NCBI GenBank assembly: GCA_943788195.1
Contig: CALSPH010000001.1
Span: 743,673 to 807,672, forward strand
Length of the DNA: 64,000 bases
Reading direction: 5' to 3'
DNA from: an uncultured Bacteroidia bacterium
Lineage (GTDB): Bacteria > Bacteroidota > Bacteroidia > NS11-12g > UBA955
The notes under the pieces are model-generated. The model did not search any database. It was not told the origin of the DNA and saw only the letters and a list, made by a program, of their open reading frames with translations. This document shows positions 51,199-62,300 of this stretch, in pieces. A program made the translations under genes and the position numbers. The first letter of the stretch is position 1. Each line of letters opens with the position of its first letter.

Positions 51199-51206
51199 CA
51201 AAGTTA
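51199..51206 (-). promoter_or_regulatory. candidate -7 element of the ACMSD-like gene
   Basis: Reads TAACTTTG on the minus strand, an exact TAnnTTTG match 7 nt before the ATG at 51191; if used, the mRNA is nearly leaderless. Confidence 0.45.
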
Positions 51207-51293
51207 GTTATTTTAGGATAGAGGGAATAACGAAATAGGAATCAGGAAATGTTTTCAAAATACCACTCATTTGGATTAATTATTTGCCAAAAC

Positions 51294-54068
51294 CTAATGC
51301 GCTTCCAACCAAGTTTCACCAGCTCCGGCTTCTACCAATAAGGGCACTTTCAATGGCATGGCATGACTCATTTTTTTAATGACCAAGGCTTTAAGCTGTT
51401 CTTCTTCATCTTTTGGCACGTCAAATACCAGTTCGTCATGAACTTGCAAAATCATTTTGCTTTTTAATTCACTTTTGGATAGCGCTTCATGAATTTCCAG
51501 CATGGCAATTTTTATCATATCAGCCGCGGTACCTTGAATAGGTGCGTTAATGGCATTCCGTTCTGCAAAACCACGTACGGTGGCATTGCCTGAATTGATA
51601 TCGCGGATATACCGTCTTCTTCCTAAAAGGGTTTCTACATAACCGTTTGCCTGAGCACCTGCAATGATATCATCCATGTAGGTTTTAATTTTCGGGAATT
51701 GTTCAAAGTAGTTATCAATAATTTCTTTGGCTTCAGTTCTGCTGATTCCTAAGTTTTGTGCCAAGCCAAATGCCCCTTGACCATAAATTAGGCCAAAGTT
51801 TACGCTTTTGGCTTTGTAGCGCTGCTCTTTGGTTACATCATCTAGGTCAACATCAAAAACTTTGGCTGCTGTGGCGGTATGAATATCTAAACCATCATTA
51901 AATGCCTGAATCATGCCATCGTCACCACTCATATGCGCAACTACCCTCAATTCAACTTGAGAATAATCTGCAGAAACCAATACATTTCCCTTACTAGGTA
52001 TAAATGCCTTACGGACTTCTCTGCCACGTGGAGTCCGAATGGGAATATTTTGCAAATTAGGGTGAACACTGCTTAACCTACCGGTAGCGGCAATCGTTTG
52101 ATTATAAGTAGTATGTATTTTTCCTGTAGTTTCATTAACCAAAAGCGGCAGCGCATCTACATAGGTTGATTTTAATTTTTGTAACTGCCTAAACTCCAAT
52201 ATGTGTTTTACGATATCTGATTTATCTGCAAGCTTGAGTAATATGTCTTCTCCAGTTTTATATTGACCCGTCTTCGTTTTCTTGGCTTTTTCATCCAATT
52301 GTAATTTGTCAAATAGAATTTCACCTAACTGCTTAGGTGAGGCTATGTTGAATTGCACTCCAGCGAGTTCATAAATCTTTTTCTCGTGGGTGTCTATTTC
52401 CGTGGCAAGGGTTTTTGAATAATCATTTAGAAAGGCGGAATCTAAACAAACTCCAGCGCGCTCCATATCGGCTAGTACAGAAATTAGGGGGACTTCAAGT
52501 TCATCCAAAACACTTTTGGCATTCAATTCTTTTACCTTAGGCTCCAGTATCGCTTTTAACCGCAAGGTGATATCCGCATCTTCCGCTGCATAATCGGTTA
52601 ATTTATCAATGGGAACATCCGTCATGCTGAGTTGATTTTTCCCTTTCTTACCAATGAGCGTTTCAATACTTATTGGGGTGTAATTCAGGTATTTTTCAGA
52701 TAGGCGATCCATGCCATGTCGTTGGTCTGGTTCGATGAGGTAATGCGCTAACATCGTATCATAATATGGAGGTTGCACATGTATGTTAGAGTTGATTAAC
52801 ATGTGCAAATCAAACTTCAAGTTTTGGGCAATCTTAAGCAGTTTTCCTTCAAACAATGGTTTGAGCATTTCCAGTCGATTTTTGCCCTCCTCGTTTTGTG
52901 GGATCGGAATATAGCAAGCTTCTCCCTCTTTGATGGCCAACGAAACCCCAATTACCTGGTCGGTCATGGTATTGAGTCCTGTGGTTTCTGTATCAAAACA
53001 GAACATGCCCGCTTTTTCGGCTTCTGCAATCCATAAATCAATGGTGGCTTTATCCTCAACTAAGGTGTATTTGGCTTTGCTGGGATCAAAAGTACTCAAA
53101 GATGCGGTTGCCGCTTCTCCAGAATTTGTGGATTGGTCTGAGTTCCCGTTGCCCACTACATTACCGAACAAATCTTGCTGAATGGGCTCAATTACTTTCC
53201 CAAACATGCGCTTGGCAAGTGTTTTGAATTCCAGCTTTTGAAATAGATCGGTTAAAAACGGTTCATCGAATGGTTCAACATCATAATTCTCTGGTTCAAA
53301 TTCGATAGGTGAATCCAAATCAATGGTGGCAAGTTTTTTGGAGATTAAGGCTTGTTCAATATTCGCCTCAAACTTCTCCTTCATTTTGCCTTTCATTTCA
53401 TGAATGTGTTCGATGGTGTTTTCGATGCTACCGTATTCAGCAATTAATTTTTTGGCTGTTTTTTCACCCACACCGGGTACGCCCGGAATGTTATCTGAAG
53501 CATCACCCCACAGTCCCAAAATGTCAATCACTTGATCAATACGCTCAATTCCCCATTTCTCTAGAATTTCGGGCACGCCTAATATTTCGGCACCTTTACC
53601 CATGCGAGCGGGTTTGTACATGAAAATCTTATCACTTACCAATTGTCCAAAATCTTTATCAGGCGTCATCATATAGGTAATAAACCCTTGCTTTTCTGCC
53701 TTTTTTGCTAAAGTTCCAATGACATCATCAGCCTCCCAGCCTGGAAGCATAATGGTCGGAATATTCATTCCTTTCAGTAATTCATAAATATATGGAAGGG
53801 CACTTGAAATTCCTTCAGGCATTTCTTCGCGATGTGCCTTGTAAAATTCGTGTTCTTTTGCACGATTGGTTTTTTCTCTGGTATCAAAGGCTACAGCAAT
53901 GTGAGTGGGTTTCTGATTATTTAATATGTCCAATAGGGTATTTACAAATCCATAAATTGCGCTGGTATTTAAACCATAACTCGTGATTCTTGGATTTTGT
54001 GAAAAAGCGAAAAATGCTCGGTATACCAAAGCCATACCATCAAGTAGAAACAATTTTTTTTCATCCAT
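51294..54068 (-). CDS. polA: DNA polymerase I
   Basis: A 924-residue polymerase. Order: 5'-3' exonuclease (FLLDGMALVYRAFFAF, GWEADDVIGTLA, TPDKDFGQLV, NIPGVPGVGEKTAKKL) to about 290; 3'-5' exonuclease with intact acidic sites (FCFDTETTGL with DxE; FDLHML; YAAEDADITLRL) so proofreading is probably active; polymerase A domain with SADYSQVELRV (motif A), RYKAKSVNFGLIYGQGAFGL (motif B) and QVHDELVFDVP (motif C). Full family length. A near-consensus -7 box (TAACTTCG, plus 54075-54082) lies 6 nt upstream. Confidence 0.97.
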   Translation of the reverse strand: MDEKKLFLLDGMALVYRAFFAFSQNPRITSYGLNTSAIYGFVNTLLDILNNQKPTHIAVAFDTREKTNRAKEHEFYKAHREEMPEGISSALPYIYELLKGMNIPTIMLPGWEADDVIGTLAKKAEKQGFITYMMTPDKDFGQLVSDKIFMYKPARMGKGAEILGVPEILEKWGIERIDQVIDILGLWGDASDNIPGVPGVGEKTAKKLIAEYGSIENTIEHIHEMKGKMKEKFEANIEQALISKKLATIDLDSPIEFEPENYDVEPFDEPFLTDLFQKLEFKTLAKRMFGKVIEPIQQDLFGNVVGNGNSDQSTNSGEAATASLSTFDPSKAKYTLVEDKATIDLWIAEAEKAGMFCFDTETTGLNTMTDQVIGVSLAIKEGEACYIPIPQNEEGKNRLEMLKPLFEGKLLKIAQNLKFDLHMLINSNIHVQPPYYDTMLAHYLIEPDQRHGMDRLSEKYLNYTPISIETLIGKKGKNQLSMTDVPIDKLTDYAAEDADITLRLKAILEPKVKELNAKSVLDELEVPLISVLADMERAGVCLDSAFLNDYSKTLATEIDTHEKKIYELAGVQFNIASPKQLGEILFDKLQLDEKAKKTKTGQYKTGEDILLKLADKSDIVKHILEFRQLQKLKSTYVDALPLLVNETTGKIHTTYNQTIAATGRLSSVHPNLQNIPIRTPRGREVRKAFIPSKGNVLVSADYSQVELRVVAHMSGDDGMIQAFNDGLDIHTATAAKVFDVDLDDVTKEQRYKAKSVNFGLIYGQGAFGLAQNLGISRTEAKEIIDNYFEQFPKIKTYMDDIIAGAQANGYVETLLGRRRYIRDINSGNATVRGFAERNAINAPIQGTAADMIKIAMLEIHEALSKSELKSKMILQVHDELVFDVPKDEEEQLKALVIKKMSHAMPLKVPLLVEAGAGETWLEAH

Positions 54069-54117
54069 TGTGGGCGAAGTTAATTATTTATAAAGAGATA
54101 TTTAGGACTAGATTGGA

Positions 54118-54768
54118 CTAGTTTTTTGGTAAAATGCATATCACATCATATTCCAAGTGAATGGTATGAGTGGGTAAATGTTGGTCGACCCATTTTCTTA
54201 AGGTTTCCAGTTTGGGATAATCGTTCGTTCCATTAAATAAACGAGCATCATCTATGAGTATGATCGACTTTGATCTATGTTTATGTAAAGCGATGGCTTC
54301 CAACTCTTCCATTACCGGACTTTGCTTATCACCTAGGGCAGTATTTGCTCCAGAGTAATGCCCATCGAGCCAAAACAGGGCAGGCTCAGAAAGGGTTGAA
54401 AGTAGCTTGGGCAGTTGTATTGAGCTATCTCCTTCTGTGATATTAATATTTGATTCCTTTCTAAATTGAACTTTTGCATTTTCCGCCAATTTGGGGTCTA
54501 ATTCTATGCTATAAAGCAAAGAAAAGAAAAAACGCATTGCACTGACCATCTCTCCTAAAAATGTTCCTGTTTCAATAAATATTTTTGTCTTTTATTTCTG
54601 TTGGTAGGAATAAATTAAATATTGCTTAATACGGTGATCAATTAATCCTTTCTGATCTATATTCTTGAGCGCCATTTTAATCTTGAAAATGGTAAGCCAT
54701 TTTTTCAATTTATAAGGGATGAAGGGAGAGAATTTAAGCATGATTTCAAAAGTAATCAATTGTGTCAT
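54118..54768 (-). pseudogene. class I SAM methyltransferase broken by an in-frame TAA
   Basis: The frame read from ATG 54768 gives a helical N-terminal segment (FSPFIPYKLKKWLTIFK, then HRIKQYLIYSYQQK), a TAA at 54592-54594, and at once KTKIFIETGTFLGEMVSAM with IYSIELD-like LLYSIELDPKLAENA, GDSSIQLPKLL, FWLDGHYSGANTALGD, IILIDDARLF and DYPKLETL. All the parts before and after the stop are in the same frame, and together make the intact family. An ATG at 54549 would start a 143-residue product lacking the SAM-binding ETGTFLGE loop. This reads as a recent nonsense mutation, unless it is a sequencing error. Confidence 0.8.
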
Positions 54769-54793
54769 CAAGTATTTTGTCTAATTTCGTTTG

Positions 54794-55774
54794 ATGAAAA
54801 AAACGGTACTAATTTCACTGCTTTTGATTTCTTTACAGGTATTGAATGGGCAAAGTTTGAGCGATAGCCTGATTGCTCACTACAAGTATGCTAAAAATGC
54901 AAGAAATGCCGTAGGCGTTAATGATGGCCTTGTGACAGGAGCAAAACTTGCCAAAGATAGGAATGGCATAGACTCTCAGTGTTACTATTTCGATAGAAAC
55001 GCAAGTACAAATATTAACTTTGGAAGATCTTCAGATTTTGAAATGGGCACTAGGGACTTTTCCATTTCAGTTTGGTTTAAGCATGTAAATGCGAACTCAT
55101 CATGGGGGTATGTAATTGGGAAAAGAGGGTGGAATTCTGGCTTGTCAAAAGATAAAGTGTATGGATTGATAATTTCGCCTCAAAGTAAACTTATGTTTTA
55201 TTATCGTTTTGATGATCACTCTCAACTAGGTTTACCGCTTTCTGCTGTTTTGGATACGAATTGGCATCATGCGGTAGCTACTATAGATCGTTCTGATAGT
55301 ATTAAATTGTACATTGACAAGAAATTGGTTGCTGGAACAAATATTTCTGGAAATTCAAATACATTTAATGCCCCAGGTGGAGATCTTATGTCAGGGAATT
55401 GTACGCATATCAACGAACCCTTCAAAGGATATATAGATGACATAAGAATTTATAAAGGTAGGGCTTTGAGCGCAAAGACTGTTTGTGATTTGTACGATTT
55501 AACAATCACAAGTCTTGAGAAGGTCTCAAATAAGAAAGCGATTTCAATTTATCCAAACCCCATTAGCGATATTTTAATGGTTAAGGTCCGCTCAAGGGAG
55601 TCGGGTTTTAACTACTCTTTATATGATTTGAACGGGAGAGTGCTGCTAAATGGGGCTGCAGAAGGCCATTTGGCTCAGCTTGACTTGTCAGATTTAGCAA
55701 ACGGGGTTTACATGCTTTGTGCAAGAAATTCTGATGGGGTCATCATTGACAAGCAAAAGGTGACAAAAAACTAG
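54794..55774 (+). CDS. LamG-domain secreted protein with T9SS type A sorting domain
   Basis: A 326-residue exported protein. The signal peptide is MKKTVLISLLLISLQVLNGQ (ATG 54794). Residues of about 20-230 form a LamG/concanavalin-like beta-sandwich (HYKYAKNARN..GVNDG, FSISVWFKHV, WHHAVATIDRSD, KGYIDDIRIYKGRALS). A linker leads to the C-terminal T9SS type A domain of about 75 residues: ISIYPNPISDILMVKV, YSLYDLNGRVLLNG and DLANGVYMLCARN. It is probably secreted by T9SS and bound to the surface. TTG-N19-TAATTTCG (54760-54789) lies just before the start but too close to it for a normal leader. Confidence 0.9.
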   Translation: MKKTVLISLLLISLQVLNGQSLSDSLIAHYKYAKNARNAVGVNDGLVTGAKLAKDRNGIDSQCYYFDRNASTNINFGRSSDFEMGTRDFSISVWFKHVNANSSWGYVIGKRGWNSGLSKDKVYGLIISPQSKLMFYYRFDDHSQLGLPLSAVLDTNWHHAVATIDRSDSIKLYIDKKLVAGTNISGNSNTFNAPGGDLMSGNCTHINEPFKGYIDDIRIYKGRALSAKTVCDLYDLTITSLEKVSNKKAISIYPNPISDILMVKVRSRESGFNYSLYDLNGRVLLNGAAEGHLAQLDLSDLANGVYMLCARNSDGVIIDKQKVTKN

Positions 55775-55782
55775 AATAACCT

Positions 55783-55887
55783 ATGAAACAGTTCGGATCT
55801 ATTTCTTGGGTTAAAAGTGAGGTGAATTCTTTAGAAAGGTTGACATTAAAATACTTAGTTCGCCCAATTAATCAATTTGAAAATTAG
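55783..55887 (+). CDS. possible 34-codon small ORF
   Basis: ATG at 55783, 34 sense codons and TAG at 55885-55887, between the LamG gene (6 bases before) and the GTG-starting glycosyltransferase (8 bases after). The product opens MKQFGSISWVKSEVNSLERL and has no signal or membrane segment. It could be a real small protein, translated leader or chance ORF; no homology can be judged by eye. Confidence 0.25.
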   Translation: MKQFGSISWVKSEVNSLERLTLKYLVRPINQFEN

Positions 55888-55895
55888 AAGGGACT

Positions 55896-56654
55896 GTGAG
55901 TAGAAAAACCTTTGGTATATTGATTCCTTGTTACAATGAAGCGCAACGCTTACCTATTAATAAATATGCGCAAACCCTAAGAGGGACTAATTTTCAAAAA
56001 GAAGATTGCAAAGTGATTTTTCTTAATGATGGTAGTACAGATCAAACCTTAGCAGTGCTGGAAAAATTAAAGTTGGAGTTTCCAGAGTTGGTTGACATAA
56101 TCAACTTCAAACGGAATAGCGGAAAAGCAGAAACAGTTCGCAAAGGACTTCTCCAAAATGCGTATAATTTTGAATATTTAGGATATTTGGACGCAGATTT
56201 GGCAACAAGCCTACAAGAATTTTATGAAATAGGCACATTTGCTAAAAAGGAAGGTTTGATGATTTGTTTTGGGTCCCGGATTAAAAAACTTGGATCCAGT
56301 ATTGATAGAAAATTAAAACGACATATTATCGGTCGAATATTTGCCACCCTAGCCACTGGAATTATTTTGGTCCCTGTTTATGACACGCAATGTGGAGCTA
56401 AATTTTTTCACAACTCCCTTATTAAGGAAAACTTCACAACACCCTTTATCAGCAAGTGGTTGTTTGATATTGAAATAATTTGCAGGATACTAGTGAAGAG
56501 AGGGCAAGCTTACTTCATTAGCAATTCTATTGAAGTACCGTTGAAGGAGTGGAAAGACGAAGGGGAAAGTAAAATAAGGTTAAAGGATTTTTTAAACTTT
56601 CCTTCAGAACTCTTAAAAATCAGAAGGAAATATACTAAAGGTATTAAAGCTTAG
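55896..56654 (+). CDS. family 2 glycosyltransferase (dolichyl-phosphate-sugar-synthase-like)
   Basis: A 252-residue GT2 enzyme starting at GTG; an ATG is not available in frame close by. Motifs: GILIPCYNEAQRLP, VIFLNDGSTDQTL, NSGKAETVRKGL, GYLDADLATS (DxD metal site), FGSRIKKLGSSIDRKLKRH, and VYDTQCGAKFF followed by KWLFDIEII and VPLKEWKDEGESKIR. This arrangement is that of polyprenyl-phosphate sugar synthases such as ALG5/DPM1 that load lipid carriers for GT-C enzymes. No C-terminal membrane helix is present. It is convergent with the PKD/T9SS gene (no gap). A GT-C gene lies 2.6 kb further on. Confidence 0.9.
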   Translation: MSRKTFGILIPCYNEAQRLPINKYAQTLRGTNFQKEDCKVIFLNDGSTDQTLAVLEKLKLEFPELVDIINFKRNSGKAETVRKGLLQNAYNFEYLGYLDADLATSLQEFYEIGTFAKKEGLMICFGSRIKKLGSSIDRKLKRHIIGRIFATLATGIILVPVYDTQCGAKFFHNSLIKENFTTPFISKWLFDIEIICRILVKRGQAYFISNSIEVPLKEWKDEGESKIRLKDFLNFPSELLKIRRKYTKGIKA

Positions 56655-59165
56655 TTATTTAAGTAAGGTAACATTACCCGTTTTTTGTCTGCGCTTATTG
56701 TCGCAACCTATCCAATTCACCAAGTAAATGTATACACCTTCGGCCATGGGCTCACCTTTATATATTCCATCCCAACTATAATTTGGGCTGTTAAAATCTT
56801 CCAGTTTTTCACCCCAACGAGTAAATATTTTGAGGTTATACTCTACCCCAATATCTTGGTATTGATTGTTCGGGTAAACATCATTAAGACCATCCCCATT
56901 GGGAGAAAATGCGTTTGGCATAAATAGATCAGATGGCAAGGCATTAGGGTCTTTAAATATCTCAATGGTGTCACCGTTTATACATCCATTGTGATCTGTT
57001 AGCATTACATGATATATTCCAGATTCGTAAGCAGTTAGTGTACGTTCAGAACTCTCATCTTGCCACAAATAAGCGATTCCTGGCCCCGGATCTAAGACCG
57101 GATTAATTGCTTGGCAAACCGTGGTATCAGGCCCCAAATTTATTGTCGGCAAAGGATTTAAGCCAATGCGCATACTGTCTGAAACGATACAGCCCTCTTT
57201 GGAAGTAAGAATTACACTATATGAGCCTCGGTCTTGTACAGTTATCGTTGGTGTAGATTCGCCTGTGTTCCATTGGTAGCGTGCAAATTGACTGCCAGGG
57301 TTAAGCACCATAAAGACCTTATTGCAAAAAGCTGTATCGTTGGGCAGCCCATAAGGACCTACATCAACATTCTCTAAAGTTGCCGTATCATAATTATAGC
57401 ATCTGCCATCGAAAATGGTTACCCAATAAGAGCCTGCAGCCATTGGGCTAATTGTGGCATTGGTTTCTCCTGTACTCCAAGTATAAATCACCTCATCAGA
57501 GCCCGCATCAAACCTGCCTGGAAACCCTGGACATACTAATGTGTCCCGAAGATTAAGCGCTGGAGGTAATTGTTGGTTGATGTACATGCTATCGCGATAC
57601 ACGCATCCGTTGCTTGTGGTTACATCCACATAGTGCAAGCCTGGAGTCGAGGTCGCAATGGTTTGGGTCACTTCGTTGGTGTTCCATTTAAACTTTTTAA
57701 ACCGCGCCCCAGCATCAATTGTATAAATAAAGGGATCATTATTGCAAAATATTGTATCTAAAGGCAATTCAGGAAAGTCTAGATCTTCCGTTAGGTAGAC
57801 ACTGTCTTTATAAGCGCAGCCTTCCTTTTGATAGGTGGCAATATATAATCCCTCCTTATTCACTGTGATACGACTGCCGATTTCGCCCGTATTCCAAGAG
57901 ATGGCTTCCGTGTTAATGTTGGCGTCCAAAACATGTGTAAAAGGAGAACACAATGTGTCGTCTGGTCCTAATTGCGGGTAAACGGGATCCACAATGCGTA
58001 CTATTCGTGTGTAGGTATCTGCACATTGTGATGTTTTTGCTATTAATTGGATTTCATAGGTTCCAGATTTGGAATAGGTATATGTTGGAAATGTTTGATT
58101 GCTTTGATCTGAAATGTCGTCTTTTTCACCAAAATCCCAGGCGTAAGACAGACCAGAAGTTCCTGAGCTGTTATTGTTAAAACTAACCGTAAAAGCACAG
58201 CTTTTTACGGGTGCTAAAAAGGAAGAAACTACTTCAAAAGTGCAATCGGAAACATTGAATTGAAAGTCTCTTCGAGTTGTACCAACCAATACTCCATTTC
58301 GATACTCCTTTACCAGTATTCCAACAACAAATTGACCTGTTTGGGTAGGCGTAAAGTTGAGTAATCCTGTGGTTGGGTTTAAGATGAAATTATTGGTTGC
58401 ATCAATTTGTTTACTCGCGCTATACCCATTTGCCCAATTTACCTGGGGAAAGGGAGGAGGGAGGAACCCCGCTCCGGTTGGTTTGGGTGAACCGGGTCTT
58501 GCACCACTGTTTCCTTGATAAGAGTTAAAAGGATGGAATAGTTCATATACGAGACTATCTCCATCGGGGTCAACTGCAGAATGATCAAAAACAAGGGGTG
58601 CGTTGGTGCATAAGAAATTCGGAGGAAGCTCTTTAAAATGGGCACTACTATTCTTCCAATTTTGGGTTCGTAGGTCTTCTATTTTAGTCCAAAAAGTGGA
58701 TCCTGTCAAATCTGGATTCAATAGATTCGTAATGCTGTTATTGCGGCAGCATCGCTGAAAAGCAATAATATATCCTCCCTTAATCGGAGGCATATTCAAA
58801 ACAAAACTAAATTGATATCGATCTACACAAGCATTGGGTTTTGTAATGATACATTTATAATTGGTTTCACTTACACGTTTTGGCAACCCTGCTGCAATGG
58901 TACGGTCAAAAGAAGAAATACGTTGATTCGTAGAGCCATTAAAAACAGCGAAATTTGATCCATCAAGATCGGGTTTTATTGCACCAGGATTTCCGTTAAC
59001 ACAATCGATAAAATAATCTAAGGTTACGCTGTAATTATTGTTACCTAAGTACTCGTAATAAAGCTCACCACCAACAATATGAGTAGCTTTTAAATTCAAA
59101 CCAAGCGCCACCAGCAAAACCATTAGGCTTATCTGTTTTAATATTTTTGCGCTTATTTTTTTCAA
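56655..59165 (-). CDS. secreted PKD-domain protein with T9SS type B (gliding motility-associated) C-terminal domain
   Basis: An 836-residue exported protein; start at TTG 59165 (LKKISAKILKQ) with a signal peptide ending near LNLKATH. The N-terminal 310 residues match the opening HIVGGELYYEYLGNNNY of large adhesin-like proteins in the phylum. A PKD domain is at about 330-395 (SYAWDFGEKDD, FPTYTYSKSG). Then come five repeats of about 70-75 residues with patterns like LG-DTLCSP and SWNTGEIGSRI (Ig-like). The type B sorting domain is the last ~85 residues: FMPNAFSPNGDGLNDVYP, FTRWGEKLED, SWDGIYKGEPMAEGVYIYLV. Probable surface adhesin. Confidence 0.9.
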   Translation of the reverse strand: MKKISAKILKQISLMVLLVALGLNLKATHIVGGELYYEYLGNNNYSVTLDYFIDCVNGNPGAIKPDLDGSNFAVFNGSTNQRISSFDRTIAAGLPKRVSETNYKCIITKPNACVDRYQFSFVLNMPPIKGGYIIAFQRCCRNNSITNLLNPDLTGSTFWTKIEDLRTQNWKNSSAHFKELPPNFLCTNAPLVFDHSAVDPDGDSLVYELFHPFNSYQGNSGARPGSPKPTGAGFLPPPFPQVNWANGYSASKQIDATNNFILNPTTGLLNFTPTQTGQFVVGILVKEYRNGVLVGTTRRDFQFNVSDCTFEVVSSFLAPVKSCAFTVSFNNNSSGTSGLSYAWDFGEKDDISDQSNQTFPTYTYSKSGTYEIQLIAKTSQCADTYTRIVRIVDPVYPQLGPDDTLCSPFTHVLDANINTEAISWNTGEIGSRITVNKEGLYIATYQKEGCAYKDSVYLTEDLDFPELPLDTIFCNNDPFIYTIDAGARFKKFKWNTNEVTQTIATSTPGLHYVDVTTSNGCVYRDSMYINQQLPPALNLRDTLVCPGFPGRFDAGSDEVIYTWSTGETNATISPMAAGSYWVTIFDGRCYNYDTATLENVDVGPYGLPNDTAFCNKVFMVLNPGSQFARYQWNTGESTPTITVQDRGSYSVILTSKEGCIVSDSMRIGLNPLPTINLGPDTTVCQAINPVLDPGPGIAYLWQDESSERTLTAYESGIYHVMLTDHNGCINGDTIEIFKDPNALPSDLFMPNAFSPNGDGLNDVYPNNQYQDIGVEYNLKIFTRWGEKLEDFNSPNYSWDGIYKGEPMAEGVYIYLVNWIGCDNKRRQKTGNVTLLK

Positions 59166-59308
59166 TTTAGTGTAGGATAAAAATGGGTCAATATCTCATT
59201 TAAAACGAAAATTTCCGTCTAATTTTAAAATCAAATTGGCGCATTCAACTTGCAAGGTACTACATATTTGAATCAATTATCTGTCATAATTTATACAGAT
59301 AATTCGAA

Positions 59309-62300
59309 TTATTGAGTTGGCGCACTACCAAATAGTTGCTGGTACCTTTGCATTACTTGATTTGCCAAGTTTGCATTACCCTGTTTTTGATATGCGTCAG
59401 CAAGTAAACGATAGGTATCTGGATTAGGTCTTTTTTTGTATTCCTCGATACCCATGCAAGTGCTTAAAGCAATGATGGCAGAATCTAGTTTCCCCACACT
59501 AGCATATGATTGTCCAAGTGCTTTATATGCATAATCTGCATTGGGGTCAGCCGCAATTGTTTTCCTGAAATAGGAAATAGCTGCATAGTCATTTCTTTCT
59601 GTCTGGGCTATATACCCAAGGAAGTAATATGCAGTATAAAAGTTGCTCTTGTTTTTGATGGTTTCTTCTAAGTATTTTTTGGTTTTACTAACCAATTCTG
59701 GTTTGATTGCTTGACCTGTTGCTAAACCTGATTTGTTGAGATAGCATTGTGCCAATCCAAAACTTGCCTCATAGTTGTGATCTTTAAGTTCAGAAGCAAT
59801 TTGATAATAAAATAATGCGCTATCGAATTGGCTGAGTCCTTTATAAATGTCTGCAATCCCTCGAGCGTATTCCTCTTCTTTTGGATTATTTTGATACGCT
59901 TTGAACATTAATCCGAGTGCGGTATCCAATTTCTGTGCCCTGACCAAATATCCAGCATTAGCAGCATAGTCATTTTGTTTCTTAGCCACAGCTCCAATGG
60001 TTACACCATCAATTTTAATTTCATGAACGGTGCCTTTAGGAGGCCAATTGCCATTTAAAATTTGGCTTTTTGATAAAGTCCTTGTGGTAAAGAAAACGTA
60101 ATCACACCGCTTGTCATACCATTGCATTTCTCTGCACCAAATATGCTGGAAACTATCGGTTCCGGGTACTTGACCTTTGAATGTTTCCCCAATGTTATTG
60201 CTAGCAAAACGGATTTGTCGGTTCTTTGCTTCTGGAATGTTCTCTGTCATCCATTCCATGGCTTCTCTTGGTGTTTGCGACCAATAGTCAAATTCATAAT
60301 TCCCATTAGCCCCTTCAATACCTCCTACTAGTTCATTGTAATACATATAGTGGTAAGGGTGATTTTTGATTTGGAATATTGCTGCTGGTATTAATAATAC
60401 CACTGCCAAAATTGGAATTGCGATTTTTGTTATTTTAATTGAATTCAATAGTTCAATTAATTTCTCCCAACCCCAAACGGCCAGCACAATAAGTATCGGG
60501 TATATGAATATAAAATGTCTCCATCCGTTGTATAAATAAGATTCCTTGAAAATTGCATAAGCCGTTGGTGCAAATGCCATAACAAGCAATACAAAAAGGC
60601 CAAAAGTTCGTGCTTTTTGTTTTTTAAATATGCTGGTTAATGCAAAAAACGCCCATCCAATCACTAGCATCAGAGGTGCTGTGATTAGGATTAACTTTGG
60701 TTCATAGTACCAAGGTTTATCTTTCAAACGGACCCCCTCAAACAATTCCATATAATGTAAGGATTGAAAATTACTGAACTCTTTGAATGCATTTAAAGGG
60801 CCTGATATTGGATTACGAAGTGCTGAAGGCCAAAGCGAAATCCCTATAATATAGGCAGTAACCGAAATGGCTAAGAACCACCCAATATACTTTAAGAAAG
60901 CCTTACCTTTTTCTTTGTTAAATAATAGCCAATGGAGACCAAGAAATGCGAAAACAAATCCAAACTGTGCTAATCCAGATGCTCTTACACTTAATGAAAA
61001 CCCAACCCCTAAGGCTAACATGAACATGGTTTGATATTTGGGTTTAGGCAATTCGGATAACAATTGTATAAGGAAATACGCAGTCATAATATACCCCAAA
61101 GCAAAAGGAATATCTTTGTGATTGTTGAAGAAATGTCCGTGAAAAGAAGGAGAAAAGAATCCTGCTAACAAAGCGAGTAAGGCTGCACGCCAGCCAAAAA
61201 AGTGCTTCGCTAATAATGCAATCATAAGCAACATTAAGAAACTCACAATTCCATTCATATATCTTCTGACATTGTAAATATTTCCACCTGTAATAGAATG
61301 AATTGCATGTGAAATGGTATCAATTGAGGCTCCGTACCATTGATAATTGTCGACATAGCCTTTGGATTTGTCTTGCGCTTCAGATACGAAAACAGTTGTA
61401 TCGTCTCCTAAAGTGCTCATATAACTGGCAATATCTTCGCCATACTTTATATGACCTGGTTCATCCCATGTGGCGTTAAAGTCGGTAGCGGTAAACATCA
61501 TTACGATAAAAAGCAGGATGGCGGCAAAGAAATAACTGAGTTTGTAAACCGGTGAATTACCTTCTTTCCAGTTTAGGCCATGTTCTTTTATTTCTGCCAA
61601 GGGCGCTTGAATAAAACGTTTTGGTAGTGTCTGTGCAACGGCTAATTTAGATTTTATAATTGCGCTAAATCCAGCCCCAATTCCAAATGCATCATTTCCG
61701 AAATCACCATCTATGGACTGAATTTCATTGCCTGATTCGATACCAAGTTTTAGTAGGGTTAACTCACTTGTTTTTTCACCATAAGTGCCTCGTAAGGCAT
61801 TGAATTTTTTAATGCCAAACCCGATAATTCCACTCGCAATATTTGGAGTATTAATCCCATGAATTATACGCGCCCATCCATTGGCGAAAAAACCAAATAC
61901 TCTTCCGGTAATTGCTCTTTTGTTAAACGTGTTTTTGCCTAAACCATATAATCCATTTTCAGTCGGTTCAATTCGACTTAATTTGGAGATGATTTTACTA
62001 TAAGAAGAACTATCTCTATTGAAACTGAGTGGTAAAAAGAAAAGATTTTCAAATGATTGCAATTCCAGTTCATTCAGGCTTTGGGCCGTTTTAATGCTTC
62101 CATTTTCAAAACATGCTTTAACAGTTTCAACACCAGACGTCAATTCCGTCCATTTGTCGGAATCTTTACCTACTAAATATACTTGCGAAGTTGATTTAAT
62201 TTGCGCCAAAGCCTTGCACAGATTGCCAAGGGGCTTTAGTGCCCCTTTGGATGCGTTTGCTTTAATAACAATTATATTGTTGCCAATCGAAGCGGTGTTT

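Noticed and set aside
56655..59165. The internal repeats of the PKD/T9SS protein considered as DNA-level tandem repeats
   Set aside because: The units are alike only as protein (Ig-like domains); the DNA has diverged, so there is no active repeat array.
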